Source of the DNA: Prosthecobacter debontii
GTDB taxonomy: Bacteria; Verrucomicrobiota; Verrucomicrobiia; Chthoniobacterales; Chthoniobacteraceae
Length of the DNA: 37,152 nt
Direction: 5' to 3'
NCBI GenBank assembly: GCA_945861385.1
Contig: CAMAUI010000038.1
Coordinates: 1 to 37,152 of the forward strand
Made by a program: the position numbers and the translations under genes. Under the pieces are notes generated by a model. The model saw only the letters and a list, made by a program, of their open reading frames with translations. It did no database searches and was not told the DNA's origin. Of the stretch, positions 31,420 to 37,152 are shown piece after piece; positions within the stretch are counted from its first letter, which is position 1, and each line of letters begins with the position of its first letter.

Positions 31420-32964
31420 TTACTTCCCGCCGGGCGATGCGGCGAGGTCGTTCTTCTGCGGCTCGCCGGGCGTGCTGCGGCCGTCGCGCTGGTATTTCTC
31501 CAGCAAGTCCTTCAATTCGCGCACCATTTCCGGGCGGGCGGAGAACTGGTTGTGCCGCTGGGCCGGGTCCTCGCGCAGGTTGAACAATTCGCCGGGCTGG
31601 TCGTGCTTCGCGTACCCGCGTTTGTCCTTCAGCCATTGCGGCTCGCTGTTGTCGGCGCCGCTGGGTGCATTGATGAGCACCCAGTCGCCGCGCCGGATGG
31701 CAAGTTTTCCGGAGGCCGCGTGATGCACCGTGGCTTCGCGCACCGGGCGAGCGGGTTTTTCGCCGAGCAGAACCGGCAGCAGATTGAAGCTGTCCTCGCC
31801 GGCGTTGGGCGGGAGCTTCACGTCGTTCATGGCTGCGACGGTGGCCATGAGATCCATGTGGGAGATGGTCTCGGCGCTCTCGGTGCCCGGTTTGATTTTT
31901 CCCGGCCAGCGCGCGATGAACGGCACGCGATGGCCGCCTTCCCAGATGTCGCGCTTCGCGCCGCGCAGCTCGCCCATGCTGTAGTGATCGAACTGTTGCG
32001 CGCGGTCATAGACGCCGGGCTTTACCTCGCCGGTGGTTTCAGGGCCGTTGTCGCTGGTGAAAATGACGAGCGTGTTTTCCGCCACGCCCGCGCGCTTCAG
32101 CCCATCGAGCACCTGGCCGACGGTCCAGTCCGTCTGCACGACGAAGTCGCCAAAATCACCCGCGCCGCTTTTGCCGCGAAACTCCGGCGCAGGCACCACG
32201 GGGTAATGCGGGGAGGTCAGCGCGAAGTAGAGGAAGAACGGCTTTCCCGCTTTCGCGGAATCCGCGATGGATTTCACCGCGCGCCGGGTCAGTTCGGGCA
32301 GGATGTCCACGAGCTTCCAGCCGGGGAGCATCGGGCCGGGGCGGTTGAAGCCGTCGGCGCGTCCGGTGTCGGGCACGCCAGGCAGGCCGAGGGTGTGGTC
32401 GTTTTCGATGAAGCAATACGGCGGGTAATTCGGAACGTCGGTGCCGAAGTAGGAATCGAAGCCGCGTGTCGTCGGGCCGCCGCCGATGGGCTGGGTGAAA
32501 TCCACGTTGCTCATCCGGTCCCGCCCGACGCGCGGTGTCGTGCCGTCCGGCACCGGCCAGTTCCAGCCGAGGTGCCACTTGCCGATGCACGCCGTCGTGT
32601 AGCCTTGCTGCTTGAGCAGCGATGGAACGGTGAGGCGATCTGGCGCGATGAGCGGTTTTTCCCATGGCACCAGCACGCCGCGATGAAGCCGCGTCCGCCA
32701 CGCGTAGCGCCCGGTCAGCAGCGCATAGCGCGTGGGTGTGCAGCAGGAGGAAGGCGCATGCGCGTCGGTGAACCGCATGCCCTCGCCGGCGAGGCGGTCG
32801 AGGTGCGGCGTGGGGATTTTCGAGGCCTTGTTGTAGCAGCCGGGATCACCGTAGCCGAGGTCGTCGGCGAGGATGAAAACGATGTTTGGTTTCTCCGCCG
32901 CGCGGAGCGTGACCAGCGGAGCGGGCAGCAGGGCGGCGAGCGCGAGGAGAAGTTTCGGGTTCAT
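31420..32964 (-). CDS. Exported arylsulfatase-type sulfatase
   Basis: 514 aa. Signal peptide about 1-23. DD at 34-35 in NIVFILADDLGYGDPGCY. FGly motif C-T-P-T-R at 75-79; the residue before it is also Cys (SSCCTPTR). IGKWHLGW at 127-134; the later TSDNGPE carries metal ligands. The C-terminal NLREDPAQRHN is standard for this class, and the protein ends in a Gly-Lys-rich tail. First gene of a two-sulfatase operon. GAAGGA, 7 bp before the ATG, is a reasonable ribosome-binding site, and TTGCTT lies about 37 bp upstream. Substrate unknown. Confidence 0.94.
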   Translation of the reverse strand: MNPKLLLALAALLPAPLVTLRAAEKPNIVFILADDLGYGDPGCYNKASKIPTPHLDRLAGEGMRFTDAHAPSSCCTPTRYALLTGRYAWRTRLHRGVLVPWEKPLIAPDRLTVPSLLKQQGYTTACIGKWHLGWNWPVPDGTTPRVGRDRMSNVDFTQPIGGGPTTRGFDSYFGTDVPNYPPYCFIENDHTLGLPGVPDTGRADGFNRPGPMLPGWKLVDILPELTRRAVKSIADSAKAGKPFFLYFALTSPHYPVVPAPEFRGKSGAGDFGDFVVQTDWTVGQVLDGLKRAGVAENTLVIFTSDNGPETTGEVKPGVYDRAQQFDHYSMGELRGAKRDIWEGGHRVPFIARWPGKIKPGTESAETISHMDLMATVAAMNDVKLPPNAGEDSFNLLPVLLGEKPARPVREATVHHAASGKLAIRRGDWVLINAPSGADNSEPQWLKDKRGYAKHDQPGELFNLREDPAQRHNQFSARPEMVRELKDLLEKYQRDGRSTPGEPQKNDLAASPGGK

Positions 32965-33142
32965 ACCGCCATCCTTCTATGCGTGCCCGACTCGCAAGCA
33001 ATACCGCCATACGCATCGCGATGAGAGGGTGGAAGACGAGGTGCCGTCCGTGCGGCATGTCCTCGGCGAGGCAGAGCGACAACCAATGCCAGAGATGGCA
33101 GGCCTTCACCTGCGCGATTGAGTCAGCGTTTCCAAACCCTTC

Positions 33143-33445
33143 TCAGCTAGAAGTCCGCGCCAATACCTTCTCCCGCCACCGCCGCACGCTGCTCAGGTCG
33201 AGCCGCTCCCCTTTGAACTCGATCTGCTTCACCGGCTTCGTCCCGTTCACGCTTTCGCGCTGGAGCACGCTCGATATTTCCATCCAGCGCACCTCGGCGA
33301 ATTCCAGCTTGTCCTTGCCGATCACCCGCTCGTCGTCCTCCGAGAACGTGCCGATCACCTTCCCGCGTCGTCGCGTATCCAGCTTCGCGAGATCATCGAC
33401 CTGCAGTTGCTCGACCTGCGCGCGCACCGCCTCGCTGGCGCTCAT
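33143..33445 (-). CDS. Orphan hypothetical protein, 100 aa
   Basis: Not recognised. It reads as a normal soluble protein: charged N-terminal helix (SEAVRAQVEQLQVDDLAKLD), then a beta-like segment with KVIGTFSEDDERVIG, KLEFAEVRWMEISSVLQ and VKQIEFKGERLDLSSVRRW. It may be a fragment of a larger protein. ATG 33445 is preceded by the edge of the palindromic repeat. It is on the same strand as the nuclease operon, 248 bp behind it; whether it is co-transcribed is unclear. Confidence 0.5.
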   Translation of the reverse strand: MSASEAVRAQVEQLQVDDLAKLDTRRRGKVIGTFSEDDERVIGKDKLEFAEVRWMEISSVLQRESVNGTKPVKQIEFKGERLDLSSVRRWREKVLARTSS

Positions 33446-33473
33446 CCCAGCGCCAAAGGCGCGAAAGTCGATA

Positions 33474-33635
33474 GCCCAGGCCGAAGCGCAGCGGAGGCCT
33501 GGGTTGCGGTGCAAAGATGATCAAGCCCTGAAAGGGCGACCCCAAAAACCGACGCCTTCGATGTGCCGCCCTTTCAGGGCTCTTTCGTCATTCGATTCCC
33601 ACCCAGGGCGGCGCTCGTTCCTCGCTTGCCCTGGG
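33474..33635. repeat. Multi-hairpin palindromic repeat element (REP/MITE-like)
   Basis: Three nested palindromes follow each other. The outer left is CCCAGGCC (33475-33482)/GGCCTGGG (33496-33503). The central one is a 15-bp perfect pair, AGCCCTGAAAGGGCG (33524-33538) with its complement at 33567-33581. The outer right is CCCAGGGC (33602-33609)/GCCCTGGG (33628-33635). From memory, such elements are dispersed in several Verrucomicrobiota and Planctomycetota genomes; this is not checked. Situated between the nuclease gene and the 100-aa gene. Confidence 0.75.
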
Positions 33636-33693
33636 CTGGCTTGCGGCAGGCCGTTGGCCTGGCTAGAGCAGACAGCCACGTCCGAGTTTATGG

Positions 33694-35178
33694 TCATGCC
33701 TTCGACGCTGACGGCTTATTGTCTCGGCGAGCATCAATCAGGATAATCCCGGCGTCCTGCGGGACTTTCAACCGTTGGAGAATCCTTCTCACCTTGGCTT
33801 CATCGCGAGCCGTGAAGAACAGAATGACTTTGTAGGATTGCGTCGTCCCGTTCGCCTTTTCGTATATCGCGACTTGATTCTCGATGTTCCTTTCAAGCTG
33901 TGCATTGCTCGCCAATTTGAACTCCACAAGCGTCTTGTCATTCGCGCCTCGCGACACTTTGAAGTCAACGGGACCGCGACCGTTGTTCACTTCCGAATCG
34001 ACAGAACTGGGCGAGCCATCCCAGACCAGCTTGAAAAGGATCTGCAAGTCGGCCTCGCGTTCGACTGGCTTACCATTGACGTAGAAAATCCTGTATCCGT
34101 CCTGATTCTCGATGACCTGCTTCAGGAACTCGATTTTCCGTCGTGTCTCTTCGAGCGTCGTGCTGGGCGTGCTGTAAAACGGACAGTGCTTCGAGATTAA
34201 CCTGACGAGATAGCTGATGTTTTGGACAAACCGGTTGTCCACTTCCCGCACCTTCTGGGCGCTCCAGCTGATTGCTTCATCACCGCGTTCCTCCTTGTCG
34301 CGGATGTAGTAATCAATGAGTTCGTGGAAGCGACGTAGCGTCTTCTCAATCGCCTCACGTTCCTCTTTCACCGTGGCTCTTCTCGGCAGCACGCTTCGAA
34401 AATATTGGTCGATCTGAGCGCGCAATGCCCCGTTCGGGATGGCTTCCCTGATAGTAGGAAAATCGCGGCGGAGGTCTTCCTTGTTAATCCAAGTGTCGTC
34501 TTTTGTCAGGATCTCCTCCGGCGTGAGCAACACGTAATCATCAACGAGCCACGGGAGCTCAAATATGGCTCCCTCCCACACACCGAATTCGTAATTGAAC
34601 TTAGCTTTCGGGACATTGACCCGTTTGAGCTTTAGCGGGTCGATGTGCGTCTTGGCGAAGCGTTGGGTGTATTCAAGCAGGTAACCTTTGATTAGATTTG
34701 TCGTGAAGTCGCTGATGTTGTCTCGACCGACACGCTCGCGAATCAGAACGAGTTTTTCCAAGTGTGACCCCTTGGTGACTTTCTCTTTCCCAAAGTCTCT
34801 GAACAAATGATGCAAGTTTTCGTTCAACGCTTGCGCGAAACCCATTCCAAGTCCCCGGCCGCTGTTCCCGGTCAGGCAGAAGCCGAGGCGATTCTGTTTA
34901 ACCTCTGGGAAGCAATACCATGCCTTTAGCAAGCCCTCGCCAATGCTGCCTTCCACCGACTTGTCTCGGAGGAAACTGAGATAGCGGATGATTTCGTTGT
35001 GCAGGGCTTGGTATTCGGGCTTGCTGCTTGTGAAGAGCAAGAACGGGTCGATAAAGAGAGGCAAATCCACGATGCAGGCCACATTGAACGCGCCATAGTC
35101 GGCGAGCACATCGGGCGGCACGTCAAAGAAATCAGTGAAGTAAATCCGGGCCGCACGTTCATGGTCGGTGGGGTTCAT
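33694..35178 (-). CDS. Putative PD-(D/E)XK nuclease, defence-like
   Basis: 494 aa. The N-terminal part (about 1-130: IYFTDFFDVPPDVLADYGAF, DLPLFIDPFLLFTSSKPEY, AWYCFPEVKQN, LGFCLTGNSGRGLGMGFAQA) resembles uncharacterised proteins but no named domain. The C-terminus carries a nuclease core: Glu375, Asp405 in RGPVDFKVSR, Glu419-x-Lys421 in LVEFKLASN, and a QxxxY-like Gln435-Val-Ala-Ile-Tyr439. That order fits a PD-(D/E)XK enzyme with VD in place of PD. The predicted role is DNA or RNA cutting in anti-phage defence (inference). Its ATG overlaps the TIR gene stop as ATGA, and the whole unit starts at hicB. Confidence 0.8.
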   Translation of the reverse strand: MNPTDHERAARIYFTDFFDVPPDVLADYGAFNVACIVDLPLFIDPFLLFTSSKPEYQALHNEIIRYLSFLRDKSVEGSIGEGLLKAWYCFPEVKQNRLGFCLTGNSGRGLGMGFAQALNENLHHLFRDFGKEKVTKGSHLEKLVLIRERVGRDNISDFTTNLIKGYLLEYTQRFAKTHIDPLKLKRVNVPKAKFNYEFGVWEGAIFELPWLVDDYVLLTPEEILTKDDTWINKEDLRRDFPTIREAIPNGALRAQIDQYFRSVLPRRATVKEEREAIEKTLRRFHELIDYYIRDKEERGDEAISWSAQKVREVDNRFVQNISYLVRLISKHCPFYSTPSTTLEETRRKIEFLKQVIENQDGYRIFYVNGKPVEREADLQILFKLVWDGSPSSVDSEVNNGRGPVDFKVSRGANDKTLVEFKLASNAQLERNIENQVAIYEKANGTTQSYKVILFFTARDEAKVRRILQRLKVPQDAGIILIDARRDNKPSASKA

Positions 35179-35525
35179 AACTCTTGATGCGGATAGAGGA
35201 ATTCAACGCCGCGAACAAAATGGCTTGGCCGCTCCTTGTTCAGCGGGTCGCGAAAGCGGAATGTGCCGGACTCCAACTGCGCCCAGTCCGAGCCGAACGC
35301 ATGCGCCGACATGCAGAGCACCAGCACGCGCGAGCGCTCCAGCCCTTCCTCGATCTTCGCAGTCTTCGACTGGGGTGATTCGATGCTGTCGCCCGGCTTG
35401 AGCACCCATTCATCGAACCACACCTTCACCCCGTCCTTGCGCAACCGCTCCGCCACGTCGCGCACCACCGCCTTGTCCTTTGCGCTGTGGCTCAGGAAGA
35501 CGTCGTATGTGAATTCGTCTGGCAT
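35175..35525 (-). CDS. Small TIR-domain protein
   Basis: 116 aa, essentially a single TIR domain, which in bacteria usually consumes NAD+ or makes a signal from it. YDVFLSHSAKDKAVVRDVAE is the beta-A/BB-loop start. RLRKDGVKVWFDEWVLKPGD follows, then IEEGLERSRVLVLCMSAHAF and W81xxxE85 (GSDWAQLESGTFRFRDP), giving the catalytic Glu85. After DPLNKER the usual continuation of the family (about RFIPLRLDDAP and a further strand and helix) is absent. Instead it ends in SHFVRGVEFLYPHQEL, so the domain looks shortened. 6 bp after hicA; stop overlaps the nuclease start. Confidence 0.9.
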   Translation of the reverse strand: MPDEFTYDVFLSHSAKDKAVVRDVAERLRKDGVKVWFDEWVLKPGDSIESPQSKTAKIEEGLERSRVLVLCMSAHAFGSDWAQLESGTFRFRDPLNKERPSHFVRGVEFLYPHQEL

Positions 35526-35531
35526 GAGGGA

Positions 35532-35744
35532 TTACATCAGGTCACGAAACTGCTCCGGCGTCAGGCCGGCGTCCTTGGCGATGCCTGCCATCGTGAAGGG
35601 ATTGATGGAGTTGTGGCGCGGAATGGTCAGGCGCACCCGGCCGTTGGACATCACCGTATGTTTGCCTTCGTGGGCTATGTGGTAGCCCAGCTTCGTGAAG
35701 ACGCGCACGGCGGTGGCGCGGCTGATGCCGGGCAGCTTGGGCAT
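35532..35744 (-). CDS. hicA: HicA-family mRNA interferase toxin
   Basis: 70 aa with the dsRBD-like HicA fold: ISRATAVRVFTKLGYHIAHE, candidate catalytic His29 in EGKHTVMSNGRV, then LTIPRHNSIN and GIAKDAGLTPEQFRDLM. It would cleave mRNA when freed from HicB. The usual GSH before the strand is GKH here. It begins 3 bp after the hicB stop and ends 6 bp before the TIR gene. Confidence 0.93.
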   Translation of the reverse strand: MPKLPGISRATAVRVFTKLGYHIAHEGKHTVMSNGRVRLTIPRHNSINPFTMAGIAKDAGLTPEQFRDLM

Positions 35745-35747
35745 GAC

Positions 35748-35945
35748 TCAGATGGCGATCAGGTCTTCCTCGACCTTTGACACTCCTGATTCCTGCGCCT
35801 CCACCAGCAGCCATTCCTGGATCGCCGCCCTGATGCTCTCCACGGCTTCTTCCCGTGTATCACCCTGCGAATGACAGCCGGGAAGCGACGGGCAACTCAC
35901 CGCCCATCCTTCATCGGATTGTACCAAGCGAATTCGATATTGCAT
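35748..35945 (-). CDS. hicB: Short HicB-family antitoxin
   Basis: 65 aa. RNase H-like HicB fold: QYRIRLVQSDEGWAVSCPSL, PGCHSQGDTREEAVESIRAA and IQEWLLVEAQ. The C-terminal helix-turn-helix or ribbon-helix-helix of longer HicB proteins is missing, so DNA binding would need another factor or a different surface. ATG 35945 chosen for family fit. It is the first gene of the compact minus-strand unit hicB-hicA-TIR-nuclease. Confidence 0.93.
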   Translation of the reverse strand: MQYRIRLVQSDEGWAVSCPSLPGCHSQGDTREEAVESIRAAIQEWLLVEAQESGVSKVEEDLIAI

Positions 35946-36234
35946 GGAGGCTCTGTGCCCCATCTTGAGCAAGATTGCAATGCGCGCATTTTAAACGCGA
36001 GTCGCGATGCGCGGCGTCAGGAAATGAGGGGTGCGGCGGCAATTTCAATTTTCCGGTGTTCAGGGGCCATGGCGGCGATCGGTGGGCGGCAGGTGGCGGA
36101 GCATGCCGTGCTGCCCGCTTGCAATGTTTCGCTGTGACTGGCTCCGCATGGCCCGCAAAACGGATCTGTTTTGCGGCCAACGAGGCGCTTGTTCGGCGGC
36201 AGCCAACGGCGTTCCGCCTGCCCCCGGTTTGCTT
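35946..36234. other. Spacer between hicB and the edge sulfatase, with palindromes
   Basis: 289 bp without a credible gene. ATGCGCGCAT (35980-35989) is a perfect 10-bp palindrome overlapping a TAAAAT box read on the minus strand (35988-35993). A 9-bp inverted repeat with 6-nt loop lies at 36153-36176. The block from 36040 to 36234 is AT-poor and otherwise featureless. Confidence 0.55.
35980..35993 (-). promoter_or_regulatory. Candidate hicB promoter/operator
   Basis: TAAAAT (minus strand, 35993-35988) would be a -10 box giving a start about 36 nt before hicB. It overlaps the palindrome ATGCGCGCAT (35980-35989), a possible operator. No good -35 is seen at 17 bp, so support is limited. Confidence 0.3.
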
Positions 36235-37152
36235 CTAGCGATTGTCGTCGTGGCTGGGCTCGGCGGCGGCATCGTTTGCTCGCGGGTCGGCGGTGGCTTT
36301 CAACTCCGCCATGAGCCGGGCATCGAGTTCGCGGACGGTGCCGGCATAGGCCGGATCATCGGCGACGTTCTTCAATTCGTGTGGATCTTTGCGGAGATCG
36401 TAAAGCTCGCGGGCGGGGCGTTTGCCGAACGCGCGCGGGAAGGCCGGGTCGTCGGCGTGGGTCGCCAGCCATGCTTTCGACGGGCCCGCGTCCACGTCGG
36501 CAAAAGCGGCGTGGGTGTTGTTTGCGAACGCATCGAAGCCCGGACTCGTGCCCGCGGGCGGGTCGCCAGCCGGCCATCGCTGTGGCTGGAAGTTGCGGAT
36601 GAAATGAAAATCGCCCGTGATGATCGTGCGCGTTGGATACCCGACCTTGTTCTGGTTGCCGTCCGTGCGGCAGTTGGGCACGTGACGCTCCATGCCCGTG
36701 AGAGCGTGATCGCGAGCGGGATCAATCCGGCCGGATTTTTCGGAGAGCAGGACGTTGAGGAAACTGCGCGCGGTCATCGCCGGAGGCGGCGTCAGGCCGG
36801 CGGCTTCGAGGAAGGTTGGCGCGAGGTCGGCGAGGCTGACGAAATCATCCACAACCCGCCCGCCTTTCACGCGCGCTCCCCAGCGGACGGCGAGCAGCGC
36901 ATGGGTCCCCGTGTCGTAGCAGGTGGCCTTGGCGCGGGGGAACGGCCAGCCGTTGTCGCCGCTCATCACGATGAGCGTGTTGTCGAGTGCGCCTGCTTTT
37001 TCGAGCGCGGCGATGGCGTCGCCTGCGAGACGGTCGAACGTCTGCGCGGCGTGGTAGTAGTCGCAGATGTCCCCGCGGATTGTGTCGTTGTCCGGCAGGT
37101 AAGGCGGCACCACAACTTTGGCTGGATCCGCGCCCGCGTTCACGCCGCTGCC
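36235..37152 (-). CDS. Sulfatase, 3' part only (5' end beyond the window)
   Basis: C-terminal 305 residues of a type I sulfatase. The frame stays open through the edge of the window (codons GSG before VNAG), so the start, signal peptide, DD and FGly motif lie outside. Visible features are the metal-binding SGDNG in TLIVMSGDNGWPFPRAK, the insertion HALLAVRWGARVKGGRV and a RELYDLRKDPHELKNVAD end that is typical of the class. It is separated from the hicBA unit by 289 bp. It is the fourth sulfatase of the window. Confidence 0.9.
   Translation of the reverse strand, partial: GSGVNAGADPAKVVVPPYLPDNDTIRGDICDYYHAAQTFDRLAGDAIAALEKAGALDNTLIVMSGDNGWPFPRAKATCYDTGTHALLAVRWGARVKGGRVVDDFVSLADLAPTFLEAAGLTPPPAMTARSFLNVLLSEKSGRIDPARDHALTGMERHVPNCRTDGNQNKVGYPTRTIITGDFHFIRNFQPQRWPAGDPPAGTSPGFDAFANNTHAAFADVDAGPSKAWLATHADDPAFPRAFGKRPARELYDLRKDPHELKNVADDPAYAGTVRELDARLMAELKATADPRANDAAAEPSHDDNR

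Noticed and set aside
31315..33024. Long plus-strand open frame opposite the sulfatase operon
   Set aside because: Antisense shadow; both sulfatases on the minus strand have complete active-site motifs.
35175..35525. Thoeris system (ThsA/ThsB)
   Set aside because: The partner of the TIR gene is a PD-(D/E)XK-type protein, not a SIR2/SLOG ThsA; no Argonaute-like or STING-like gene is present either.

Overview
The window is about 37 kb of GC-rich bacterial chromosome from what is most likely a member of the Verrucomicrobiota (PVC superphylum). This assignment rests on family content: four type I sulfatases, a DUF1501 protein, a DUF1592-type haem-motif protein, a SUMF1/FGE-fold protein, an uncharacterised glucuronate-isomerase-like protein and a Gly-rich RRM protein are a typical PVC mix. 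No rRNA or tRNA gene and no CRISPR array was seen.

Left part (1-7.2 kb): a sulfatase with a C-terminal carbohydrate-binding-like domain sits below a small Cys-tailed protein. A divergent quinone-oxidoreductase-like gene follows, then a secreted beta-barrel protein with a clear terminator, a UxaC-like isomerase, the frameshifted relic of an IS1182-type transposase and a small exported protein with a doubtful 5' end. Housekeeping block (7.3-17.6 kb): birA, an orphan histidine kinase, a rex-8-oxoguanine glycosylase pair with overlapping stop and start, xylB, a polyprenyl diphosphate synthase, an intergenic region with a very strong hairpin terminator and possible small RNA, nnr with a cell-wall amidase, and cdsA.

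Middle part (17.6-26.6 kb): a DUF1592 protein, an alpha/beta-hydrolase esterase whose start codon lies inside a perfect hairpin, and an RRM protein lie on the minus strand. Divergent from them is a tightly packed plus-strand operon: RidA-like, D-threonine-aldolase-like PLP enzyme, GntP permease and M19 dipeptidase. This reads as a D-amino-acid/dipeptide catabolic unit. It ends at a terminator and is followed by a ParE/RelE-type toxin-antitoxin pair.

Right part (26.9-37.2 kb): an FGE-fold protein without the catalytic cysteines, a DUF1501 protein, a two-sulfatase operon, and then an accessory island. The island holds, on the minus strand, hicB-hicA-TIR-PD-(D/E)XK nuclease with gaps of 3, 6 and -4 bp, followed by a palindromic repeat element and an orphan 100-residue gene. 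A sulfatase cut by the window edge closes the region.

The most interesting candidate is the four-gene hicBA-TIR-nuclease operon. It combines a toxin-antitoxin pair, an NADase-type TIR domain and a nuclease-fold protein, in an arrangement that does not match the TIR defence systems I know (Thoeris, SPARTA, TIR-STING, Pycsar-TIR). All functional statements are homology calls made by eye; no database search was run.
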